This document shows, piece by piece, positions 18,731 to 26,132 of a stretch of DNA of 64,000 nucleotides. Position 1 is the first letter of the stretch; every line of letters begins with the position of its first letter. A program made the translations under genes and the position numbers. The stretch comes from Lentimicrobium sp. (GTDB lineage Bacteria; Bacteroidota; Bacteroidia; Bacteroidales; Lentimicrobiaceae), in assembly GCA_019429275.1 (NCBI GenBank), contig JAHYJC010000001.1, positions 62,001 to 126,000 on the forward strand, written 5' to 3'. The notes beneath the pieces are model-generated. The model was not told the origin of the DNA, did not search any database, and saw only the letters and a list, made by a program, of their open reading frames with translations.

Positions 18731-19294
18731 ATGAAAATCATTACACTACTCCTGATCATCATGGGTATATTTTTTAGTGGTTGCATAACTCCACTTTCTG
18801 ATAAGAATAAAAATACTCAGAGTATCATCATTTTCTCTGATTTTGAGAATTCTGATTCACTTCAGACTTCTGAACCTGTGGTTTGGAAGAATCTTTCTTC
18901 GTTACAGGAAGGCCATGCCTACTCAGGCAAAATAGCATCAAAACTGGATCAACAGAACGAGTTTAGTGCGGTTTTTGAAGCAAAAACAGGGTATATAGCT
19001 GAAACGAATCCCAAAAGATTCACTTTTCAGGCCATGGTTTTTTCGCCAGATCCTTTCCCTACTGCGTTTATGGTTGCATCAATTTCAGGAACCGACTTTT
19101 ACAGGAGCTATCCCATTTCAGAGTTTTTGCCTGTGGCAGGCAAATGGGAAAAAGTAAGAACATCTTTCACTCTACCGGATTCACTAAAGCCAGCCGATCA
19201 ACTGAAAGTATATATCTGGAACAGAAAAAAGAATGAAGTGCTGGTTGACGATTTCAGTTTGGAATTTTTCTTTGAAAAAGCCGGCAAAAATTAA
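18731..19294 (+). CDS. Lipoprotein with carbohydrate-binding-like beta-sandwich
   Basis: From the ATG at 18731 the 187-residue product has a lipoprotein signal peptide with lipobox FSGC at about residue 18. The upstream in-frame ATG at 18668 lies before the promoter box and is not used. The mature part (FSDFEN... HAYSGKIASKLD ... WEKVRTSFTLP ... VLVDDFSLEFF) follows the pattern of galactose-binding-like/CBM sandwich domains, which pair an early GxxS/K turn with a late V-D-D-F strand. The ligand is unknown. It converges on ccmE, leaving only two bases between the stop codons. Confidence 0.78.
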   Translation: MKIITLLLIIMGIFFSGCITPLSDKNKNTQSIIIFSDFENSDSLQTSEPVVWKNLSSLQEGHAYSGKIASKLDQQNEFSAVFEAKTGYIAETNPKRFTFQAMVFSPDPFPTAFMVASISGTDFYRSYPISEFLPVAGKWEKVRTSFTLPDSLKPADQLKVYIWNRKKNEVLVDDFSLEFFFEKAGKN

Positions 19295-19296
19295 AA

Positions 19297-19719
19297 TCAG
19301 TTTTCTGAAGTGCCCTCATAAGTTGTATTCTGATATTCTTCAGGAACCTCATCTTTATTGTATTTTGAGGGGCATTTCAGATTCATTTTATGAGCAGCAA
19401 AATGGTCGTCTTTCATTTTGCCGATGACAACAATCTGATCAAGTTTTTCAAAATCCTGAGGTTTGGTATCGCTATACCTGACTTTAACTTCAATGCCTTC
19501 GTTATCAAGCATATAGAAAGTAAAACTATTTGCATCTGCAATGGCATCATATTCAATAGGCCTGTCAGGACTAAGTGTACCAATTACGTGATACTCACGA
19601 CCCGGGTGCTCAGATGCCTCGGCAAAGCCGGCATAGGTTGATGAGTTCATAGAAAGACTGAGAACGACTCCAATGGCAGCAACAACCACAACCAGAATCA
19701 GAATATGTATTCTTTTCAT
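19297..19719 (-). CDS. ccmE: Cytochrome c maturation heme chaperone CcmE, Cys-type
   Basis: The 140-residue protein has one N-terminal membrane anchor (residues about 4-24) and an OB-fold periplasmic domain (FTFYMLDNEGIEVKVRYSDTKP). The heme-attachment motif is C-P-S-K-Y (CxxxY), not the usual HxxxY. Cys-type CcmE proteins are known from archaea and Desulfovibrio-type systems. The role is to hold heme delivered by CcmC/CcmB on its way to apocytochrome c. A TATCTTTG box in the 64-bp gap after ccmD could give it an extra promoter. Confidence 0.9.
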   Translation of the reverse strand: MKRIHILILVVVVAAIGVVLSLSMNSSTYAGFAEASEHPGREYHVIGTLSPDRPIEYDAIADANSFTFYMLDNEGIEVKVRYSDTKPQDFEKLDQIVVIGKMKDDHFAAHKMNLKCPSKYNKDEVPEEYQNTTYEGTSEN

Positions 19720-19743
19720 AACTGCATATTTGATTTAATCTGA

Positions 19744-19751
19744 CAAAGATA
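19744..19751 (-). promoter_or_regulatory. Putative -7 box TATCTTTG ahead of ccmE
   Basis: The minus strand reads TATCTTTG 24 nt upstream of the ccmE ATG, inside the ccmD-ccmE gap, suggesting an internal promoter. Confidence 0.4.
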
Positions 19752-19783
19752 CGACAATAACAAACAGGTAATATCTTACCCGA

Positions 19784-19936
19784 TTATTCTGTTACGGATT
19801 TCTGCCCACTGATTTCCTTTTGTTTTTTCTCAATGCGGGTAAGTTTTCTGTCGAGCATAAAAAGGTAAACACCCAGGCCCGAAAAAATAATGACCATTAC
19901 TATCAAAACCACAAAAAATTTATCATCACCAATCAT
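19784..19936 (-). CDS. ccmD: CcmD-like small membrane protein
   Basis: A 50-codon frame starts at the ATG at 19936, ten bp after the ccmC stop. The product is a short N-terminal segment, one membrane helix (about residues 7-27, FFVVLIVMVIIFSGLGVYLF), then a charged tail LDRKLTRIEKKQKE. Length, topology and position between ccmC and ccmE are those of CcmD, which in other bacteria helps release holo-CcmE from the CcmABC complex. Sequence conservation in CcmD is low, so assignment rests mainly on context. Confidence 0.75.
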   Translation of the reverse strand: MIGDDKFFVVLIVMVIIFSGLGVYLFMLDRKLTRIEKKQKEISGQKSVTE

Positions 19937-19946
19937 AAGTTTATTT

Positions 19947-20609
19947 TTAAAGTTTAACACCTTGAATCAGAGCGCGTTTACGCATATACAACTGAAGCAG
20001 CCAGAATCCTATAAGTATCCAGCCAATGCCTGCCGGATAAAAGACCATGCGCATGCTTACATCAAGACCTTCCATTGTGGATGAATTGCCACCTTTGCCG
20101 GGATGCAGGCTACTCTCAGCCAAACGTGGCAAAACACCCAGAAAGATAACCAATAACATAAAAGCAAAAATGTTGTACACCGCTGAAATTCTTGCTCGCA
20201 TGGCGGTTTCATCAATAGAACCTCTGAGCACAGCGTAGGCAAGATAAGCCATCATGCTCACTGCAGCACCATTAAGTTGAGGATCATTGGTCCAGAAATC
20301 GCCCCAGGTAAATTTTGCCCAGATCATGCCCGTGAGCAAACCCAGAATTCCAAAAAATATACCTGTATTTACTGCAGTTGATGCCATCAGGTCATCTTTT
20401 ACCTTATAACCTGAAAGATATTTTATGCTGTAAATCAATGAAGTGCCAAGCATCACAAACATAGCAAACCACATCGGCACATGATAAAAAAGATTCCGAA
20501 TGGTTTGATGAATCACAGGAAGTGCAGGAACTTCAATCAGCAATCCGGCAATAATTGAATATAAAACCAGTAGAAGTCCCAGAATTTTCCACCAAATTCC
20601 TTTAATCAT
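19947..20609 (-). CDS. ccmC: Heme-handling membrane protein CcmC
   Basis: The 220-residue, six-helix protein carries the tryptophan-rich signature WAKFTWGDFWTNDPQL at about residues 98-113 between helices 3 and 4. Conserved His residues precede it (LFYHVPMW) and follow it (SSLHPGKGG). CcmC loads heme onto CcmE at the outer face of the inner membrane. It sits 18 bp after ccmB and 10 bp before ccmD, in a tight operon. Confidence 0.94.
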   Translation of the reverse strand: MIKGIWWKILGLLLVLYSIIAGLLIEVPALPVIHQTIRNLFYHVPMWFAMFVMLGTSLIYSIKYLSGYKVKDDLMASTAVNTGIFFGILGLLTGMIWAKFTWGDFWTNDPQLNGAAVSMMAYLAYAVLRGSIDETAMRARISAVYNIFAFMLLVIFLGVLPRLAESSLHPGKGGNSSTMEGLDVSMRMVFYPAGIGWILIGFWLLQLYMRKRALIQGVKL

Positions 20610-20627
20610 ATTATCAATATTAAAAGG

Positions 20628-21284
20628 TTAATCCCTCCATAAGTAAGGGAACAAAATTACTGCAAGAACAAAAATTACGACATCAATCAGAAAAACGGAG
20701 GCCAACAAGCTTAAGATCTGCATGGTTTCAACATTACCTTTTAACGCCTCCTGCGATGATTTCACCAAAACCAAAAGCAAAGGTAAAACAACCGGAAATC
20801 CTAAAATGGCCATTAGGGCGGCATTATTGCCTGAGCGCGAAGCAATGGCCGAAACCATGGTCAGCGCTGAAGCCAGACCCATACTACCAAGTGCAAAAGC
20901 CGGCAGAAACAATGCAAGATTGAAAGCTGGAAATCCCATAAAAACTGTATAAAGCCCGAGACTCATTACACCCAGCACCAGCATTAAGAAAGAGTTGTAA
21001 ACTATCTTTGAAATAATCACAGAGAATGGGGAGGCGAGCATGAAATAGTAGAGCCTCCTCGAAGAACTCTCCTGAATAAAACTTTTGGAAACAGCATTGA
21101 ATGCCGCAAACAACAAAATGATCCAGAAAAGAGCCACCCACGTTTGATCATCGATCACCCTGCCAAAACAGAGTTGTACAACAAAAATGGTTGAAAAAAC
21201 ATAAAGTAATATCCCGTTTATGGCATATTTCTGCCTTAATTCAAGCAAAAAATCTTTTCTTATGAGTTCCGATATTTCTTTCAA
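20628..21284 (-). CDS. ccmB: Heme exporter permease CcmB
   Basis: The protein (218 residues from the TTG at 21284) has six membrane helices and the CcmB pattern LIRKDFLLELRQKYAINGILLYVFST at the N-terminus, with SSSRRLYYFMLASP in the first loop. No ATG exists between the purA stop and the conserved start. The nearest ATG (21371) would overlap purA by 71 bp, so TTG 21284 is preferred; ATT at 21305 overlapping the purA stop is another option. It normally pairs with the CcmA ATPase, which is not encoded in this window. Confidence 0.87.
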   Translation of the reverse strand: MKEISELIRKDFLLELRQKYAINGILLYVFSTIFVVQLCFGRVIDDQTWVALFWIILLFAAFNAVSKSFIQESSSRRLYYFMLASPFSVIISKIVYNSFLMLVLGVMSLGLYTVFMGFPAFNLALFLPAFALGSMGLASALTMVSAIASRSGNNAALMAILGFPVVLPLLLVLVKSSQEALKGNVETMQILSLLASVFLIDVVIFVLAVILFPYLWRD

Positions 21285-21300
21285 TTCTATGCTTATTGTT

Positions 21301-22602
21301 TTAATCAGATGATTTTCTGATAATGGTCTGATCGCGGTTTGGCCCGAGTGAAACAATTGAGATCGGAACATTCAGAACAGATTCAAGATTTGAAACATAG
21401 TGCCTGAAACCCTGCGGTAATTCCTCCCAGGCTTTGTAGTTACTGATGGCGGTTTGCCATCCCTTGAAGTCCTCAAGAACCGGTTTGATTGGCGAATTCA
21501 GGGTTTCATATCCGGGAAAATCGTAAAGGGTCTCCCCTATTTTATATTGGGTACAAATACTGATTTTTTCAAAATCATCGAGTACATCTGCCTTCATCAT
21601 CACCAGATCTGTAACCCCATTCAGCATGACTGCATACTTTAAAGCCGGCAAATCAATCCAGCCACATCGGCGGGGTCGTCCGGTGGTTGAGCCGAATTCA
21701 TTTCCGTTTTTGCGCATCCTTTCACCGGTTTCACTATGAAGCTCGGTTGGGAATGGACCACTTCCCACCCTGGTACAATAGGCTTTAAATACACCAAAAA
21801 CACGTCCGATAGAGTGTGGTGCAATTCCAAGTCCGGCACAAACTCCTGCTGTAATTGTATTTGATGAAGTCACAAAAGGGTATGTTCCGAAATCAACATC
21901 GAGCATGGTTCCCTGTGCTCCTTCTGCCAGAATTCGTTTACCGGCTTTCAGACTCTGATTTATAAATATTTCACTATCAATCAGCTGGATATCAGAAATG
22001 TAGTCCAAGCCTTCAAACCAAAGTTTTTCATATTCATCAGGATTCATACCTTCGATTTTCAACCAATCGGGTTCAGGATTGTATGAATCAATTGCTTTAA
22101 AATGCATTTTTTTTTGTGCATTGAATTTGTCTTTAAAGTCAGTTGATTTTACATCGCCGATTCTAAGGCCGTTTCTGGCACTTTTATCAGTGTAAGCCGG
22201 GCCTATGCCTTTAAGTGTTGAACCAATTTTTGATGTGCCTTTCGAAGCTTCCTGAACAGCATCTAATAACCTGTGAGTTGGTACAATCAAATGTGCACGT
22301 TTTGAAATAAGCAGATTTTTCGAAGGTTCAACTCCCATTACTCTCAACTTCCTGATCTCTTTGGCCAGGGTGAAAGGGTCAATGATGACACCATTTCCGA
22401 TAACATTTGCTTTATCGGCATGAAAAATACCACTAGGAATGGTATGCAACACATGCTTCAGCCCGTCAAACTCAAGGGTATGCCCTGCATTGGGCCCTCC
22501 CTGAAACCTGGCGATAATATCATATTCAGGTGTCAAAACATCCGTAATTTTCCCTTTTCCTTCGTCTCCCCACTGGAGCCCTAAAAGCACATCAATTTTC
22601 AT
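21301..22602 (-). CDS. purA: Adenylosuccinate synthetase
   Basis: The 433-residue product opens with the PurA GTP-binding signature MKIDVLLGLQWGDEGKGK and contains NAGHT, the IGSTLKGIGPAYTDK segment and STTGRPRRCGW. It condenses IMP and aspartate with GTP, the first committed step to AMP. Length is normal. It is followed so closely by ccmB that the two are probably co-transcribed; its own -7 box lies 116 nt upstream. Confidence 0.97.
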   Translation of the reverse strand: MKIDVLLGLQWGDEGKGKITDVLTPEYDIIARFQGGPNAGHTLEFDGLKHVLHTIPSGIFHADKANVIGNGVIIDPFTLAKEIRKLRVMGVEPSKNLLISKRAHLIVPTHRLLDAVQEASKGTSKIGSTLKGIGPAYTDKSARNGLRIGDVKSTDFKDKFNAQKKMHFKAIDSYNPEPDWLKIEGMNPDEYEKLWFEGLDYISDIQLIDSEIFINQSLKAGKRILAEGAQGTMLDVDFGTYPFVTSSNTITAGVCAGLGIAPHSIGRVFGVFKAYCTRVGSGPFPTELHSETGERMRKNGNEFGSTTGRPRRCGWIDLPALKYAVMLNGVTDLVMMKADVLDDFEKISICTQYKIGETLYDFPGYETLNSPIKPVLEDFKGWQTAISNYKAWEELPQGFRHYVSNLESVLNVPISIVSLGPNRDQTIIRKSSD

Positions 22603-22717
22603 TATTCGAAGTTAATGAACAAACACGATGAAGGTGAAGTCCGACATAAAGGCTTCACCTTTAATTTTGCTGATATAATCCGGTTTTTTTGGGATTTAGT
22701 TCCCTGCAAACGCCTCA

Positions 22718-22725
22718 CAAAAATA
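22718..22725 (-). promoter_or_regulatory. Putative -7 box TATTTTTG for purA
   Basis: The minus strand reads TATTTTTG 115 nt upstream of the purA ATG, in the 253-bp gap after the Fur-family gene. Confidence 0.4.
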
Positions 22726-22855
22726 CAAATTTCGTTCAATGCCTGACGATTGTTTTCAATAATTCGTTGTGGTAAATCATTATCTTAAAATCGAAAGAAT
22801 CTTGCGATTTTATATGGGACTGGGAATCAACTTAAAGTGCGTTAAATCTTTATTT

Positions 22856-23377
22856 CTAAATGTCGGATTGAGTAATATCCAATTCTGTTTCAGATTCTAT
22901 TTCAGTTTTTTTCAGGTAGCCAAAGAAGGTGAGGGAGTGACTGGTAATGTTAACGCCAAGCAATTTCTCAACAGAATCCTGAATTTCCTGAAGGCGGGGA
23001 TCGCAGAACTCCATAACTGACCCATCTTCAAGATTAATAAAATGGTCATGTTGTTTAAAACGAAATGAGCGTTCAAACTGTGAGCAGTTGTTCCCAAACT
23101 GATGTTTGGTTACAAGATTGCAATTCTGCAACAACTCTATGGTATTGTACAAAGTAGCCCTGCTCACCCTGTACTTATTGTTTTTCATCCTGATATATAA
23201 GGTCTCAATATCAAAGTGGCCTTCGGTGGCGTAAATCTCTTTGAGGATGGTGAATCGCTCAGGTGTTTTGCGATGCCCATGACTTTCAAGGTAATTGGTA
23301 AAAATTGACTTTACAGTATCGAAATTTACTCTGTCATTATCTCTCATTTCGCTCGATTTCTTTGACAATTTATGCAT
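22856..23377 (-). CDS. Fur-family transcriptional regulator
   Basis: The 173-residue protein has the winged-helix pattern of Fur proteins ([29 protein letters not shown]) and a dimerisation region with metal-type residues ([30 protein letters not shown]). It lacks the CxxC pairs that form the structural zinc site in many Fur/Zur proteins. Which metal or peroxide signal it reads cannot be told. The start may be the ATG at 23377 or at 23347; both precede the DNA-binding domain. The location between rel and purA is common in Bacteroidota. Confidence 0.9.
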   Translation of the reverse strand: MHKLSKKSSEMRDNDRVNFDTVKSIFTNYLESHGHRKTPERFTILKEIYATEGHFDIETLYIRMKNNKYRVSRATLYNTIELLQNCNLVTKHQFGNNCSQFERSFRFKQHDHFINLEDGSVMEFCDPRLQEIQDSVEKLLGVNITSHSLTFFGYLKKTEIESETELDITQSDI

Positions 23378-23607
23378 ATAGCAGGATTTTGTGAATTGAC
23401 AGACAAAAAAGTATCTGCTAAAACCCGATAAAAGTAGGAAATATTCTTATTGTTAATTGGTATAAATAAAAATAATTTATCAAAGAATAACATTTTAAGC
23501 ATGACCAGGGATGCTAATCATGTATTAATATACAATATATCAATTATTTATGAATTTGAGAAGTCAATTTCCTGCTTTGTAAATTTTTTGAATCAAAACA
23601 TGGTTAA

Positions 23608-25842
23608 TCAGGTTTTTGGTATGCTTTTATATCCTAATCTGAACACTGTTTCAATTCCCTTAACTTTTTTCAAAACTGCAATCATTCGGTCAATTTCTTC
23701 TTTATCGTGAACAAGAATCATGATTGTAGCCTCATACACTTCACCCGTTGAATCAATATGAAATGACCTGATATTTAAAGCAAGTTCTTCTGTAATAACT
23801 CTTGTAAGATCGTTGATAAGTCCAATCCTGTCGAAACCTGCTAATCTGATTCCCGTAAGAAAGGTTGTGGTTTCACTGTTTAACCATTTGGTTTTAACAA
23901 TTCTGTTACCATATTTCGACATCAGGATAATGGCCTCTGAGCAGTTGGTTCTATGTATCCAGATATCTCCGTCCTCTGCCATAAATCCGATCACATCATC
24001 TCCCGGAATTGGATGGCAACAGTCAGATATTCTGTAATCAACATCTTCTTTTGGTGCTACGCCAGTCCTGACTTTGAGTTTATCACGTACATCTTCCGAC
24101 AGGCTTTGAGGAATATTGGGTTTTGATCTGCCAAACGGTCTGGTAAAAATATCCAGCCAACTTCCTTTATCACTTTGAGAAATACATTCCTTTACTTCTT
24201 TTAATCCGATTTCACCCATATCTACTTTATAAAACAGATCATTGGGAGAACTTAACTTATTGCATTCCTGCAGCTTTAGCTGATAATTTTTTGAGAACGG
24301 CAGACCCATTTCCGAAAAAATGGTTTCAAGTTTTCGCAAACCTTGTTCTGCGTGTTGCTTTCTTTTCTCTTTGAGTGCTTCTTTAATGAATGACCGCGCT
24401 CTTGCTGTTACAGCATAATCGATCCATTCATCTCTGGGTTCTTGTTTCCGCGATGTTATTATTTCTATCTGATCACCATTGTTCAATACATAATTAAGTG
24501 ACACCAGCCTGTGATTTACTTTTGCACCAATAGCACGATTCCCGATTTCAGAATGAATGTTGTAAGCGAAATCAATGGCTGTAGATTTAGATGGAAGTGT
24601 TTTTAAATCACCTTTAGGTGTAAATACAATAATTTCATCAGCAAAAAGATTTAGCTTAAACTCATCCAGAAATGTAAGGGCATTGGGATCAGGTTCCTGT
24701 AATAAATCTTTTATCTTATTCAGCCAGCGATCAATACCGCTTTCACTTTGGGTTTTTTCTTTGTATTTCCAGTGTGCTGCATACCCTTTTTCAGCGATTT
24801 CATTCATTCGGCGTGTTCTTATCTGCACTTCAACCCACTGACCTGTATGGCTCATAACAGTTGTATGCAGCGACTCATAACCATTGGCTTTAGGGCTCGA
24901 AATCCAGTCGCGCAAGCGATTTTGTTTGGGGCTGTAGAAATCTGTAACTGTTGAATAAGCTTGCCAGCACTGGTATTTTTCATTCTCAAATTCAGTATCA
25001 ATAATAATCCTGACTGCAAACAAATCGAACACCTCATCAAAAGGTATTTGTTTGGTCTTCATTTTTTGCCATATAGAATAAATGGACTTTTCTCGACCTA
25101 TGATCTCAAATTTAAGTCCTTGTTTAGCCAGTTCTTTCTTTATAGGATAAATAAACTTTGAGATAAATTTGGTTCGGCTTGCAGCAGTTTCTTCAAGTTT
25201 TGAAGCAATAGTTGCATATATCTCTGGTTCGGTATATTTAAGCGCCAGATCTTCAAGTTCACTCTTTATGGCATACAAGCCCAATCGGTGAGCCAATGGA
25301 GCAAACAGGTAAATAGTTTCGGAAGCAATTTTCAACCGTTTTTCAGGAATCATTGCATCCAGGGTGCGCATATTGTGCAGGCGATCAGCAAGTTTGATCA
25401 GAATTACTCTGACGTCATCAGATAAAGTAAGTAATATTTTCCTGAAATTCTCGGCCTGTGCTGAAGCTGTTGAATGATCAAATATCTCTTTAATCTTGGT
25501 GAGTCCGTCAGTGATGCTGGCAATTTTATCACCAAACATTTGCCGGATATCTTCAACTGTATAATTCGTATCTTCAACTACATCGTGCAAAAGAGCACAA
25601 ATGATAGAAGTTTCGCCTAGTCCTATTTCTCCTGCAACAATCCGGGCAACCTCAAGGGGATGATAAATATAGGGCTCGCCGCTTTTGCGACGCATATCTT
25701 TGTGTGCCGATGCTGCCAGATTAAATGCCTTACGAACCAGACGTTTATTTTTCTGATCACCAGCCTTTCCCCATGCATTTAATAAATTGCGGTATCGCTT
25801 GAGTATTTCTCTACGTTCTGCCTCAGGATTTATGGTATACAT
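23608..25842 (-). CDS. Bifunctional (p)ppGpp synthetase/hydrolase
   Basis: The 744-residue protein has the full Rel/SpoT architecture. The HD hydrolase motif HDVVED is at residues 86-91, with LADRLHNMRTLD further on. The synthetase domain (about 240-370) contains IYSIWQKMK, FAVRIII and ANGYESLHT. A TGS domain (about 395-455, FTPKGDLKTLPSKSTAIDFAY) and a C-terminal ACT domain (about 665-740) follow. The synthetase loop reads R-L-R-D, close to the RxKD form of bifunctional enzymes rather than the ExDD of synthetase-only RelA. It makes and degrades the stringent-response alarmone. Confidence 0.95.
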   Translation of the reverse strand: MYTINPEAERREILKRYRNLLNAWGKAGDQKNKRLVRKAFNLAASAHKDMRRKSGEPYIYHPLEVARIVAGEIGLGETSIICALLHDVVEDTNYTVEDIRQMFGDKIASITDGLTKIKEIFDHSTASAQAENFRKILLTLSDDVRVILIKLADRLHNMRTLDAMIPEKRLKIASETIYLFAPLAHRLGLYAIKSELEDLALKYTEPEIYATIASKLEETAASRTKFISKFIYPIKKELAKQGLKFEIIGREKSIYSIWQKMKTKQIPFDEVFDLFAVRIIIDTEFENEKYQCWQAYSTVTDFYSPKQNRLRDWISSPKANGYESLHTTVMSHTGQWVEVQIRTRRMNEIAEKGYAAHWKYKEKTQSESGIDRWLNKIKDLLQEPDPNALTFLDEFKLNLFADEIIVFTPKGDLKTLPSKSTAIDFAYNIHSEIGNRAIGAKVNHRLVSLNYVLNNGDQIEIITSRKQEPRDEWIDYAVTARARSFIKEALKEKRKQHAEQGLRKLETIFSEMGLPFSKNYQLKLQECNKLSSPNDLFYKVDMGEIGLKEVKECISQSDKGSWLDIFTRPFGRSKPNIPQSLSEDVRDKLKVRTGVAPKEDVDYRISDCCHPIPGDDVIGFMAEDGDIWIHRTNCSEAIILMSKYGNRIVKTKWLNSETTTFLTGIRLAGFDRIGLINDLTRVITEELALNIRSFHIDSTGEVYEATIMILVHDKEEIDRMIAVLKKVKGIETVFRLGYKSIPKT

Positions 25843-25886
25843 ACATGCAAACTGAGCTTAAATAAATTAATCTGAATCATTCATTA

Positions 25887-25894
25887 CAAAGATA
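25887..25894 (-). promoter_or_regulatory. Putative -7 box TATCTTTG for the rel/spoT gene
   Basis: The minus strand reads TATCTTTG 44 nt upstream of the ATG at 25842. Confidence 0.5.
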
Positions 25895-26090
25895 GATAAT
25901 TAAAAGCAATGATTGAATTCTAATCCGGATTGATCGTTGCAAAACAACCAATTGCTGTGCGAATCGTTAGTAATTGAATATCAAAAAATCAAATCAAAAA
26001 AATGGTTAAAAATTTCACCTGCTTCACACAGCGCAACGAATACCGGTATTGTTTTTGTGTAATAATAAACTCAATCGTAAAAAAAATAGT

Positions 26091-26098
26091 TACTTTTG
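26091..26098 (+). promoter_or_regulatory. Putative -7 box TACTTTTG for the T9SS cargo gene
   Basis: TACTTTTG lies 34 nt upstream of the ATG at 26133. Confidence 0.5.
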
Positions 26099-26132
26099 AA
26101 TACCAAAGCAAACTACTGAACACTTCTAACTT

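Noticed and set aside
23450-23710. 86-codon plus-strand frame
   Set aside because: Its second half is antisense to the end of the rel/spoT gene; composition is that of AT-rich intergenic DNA.
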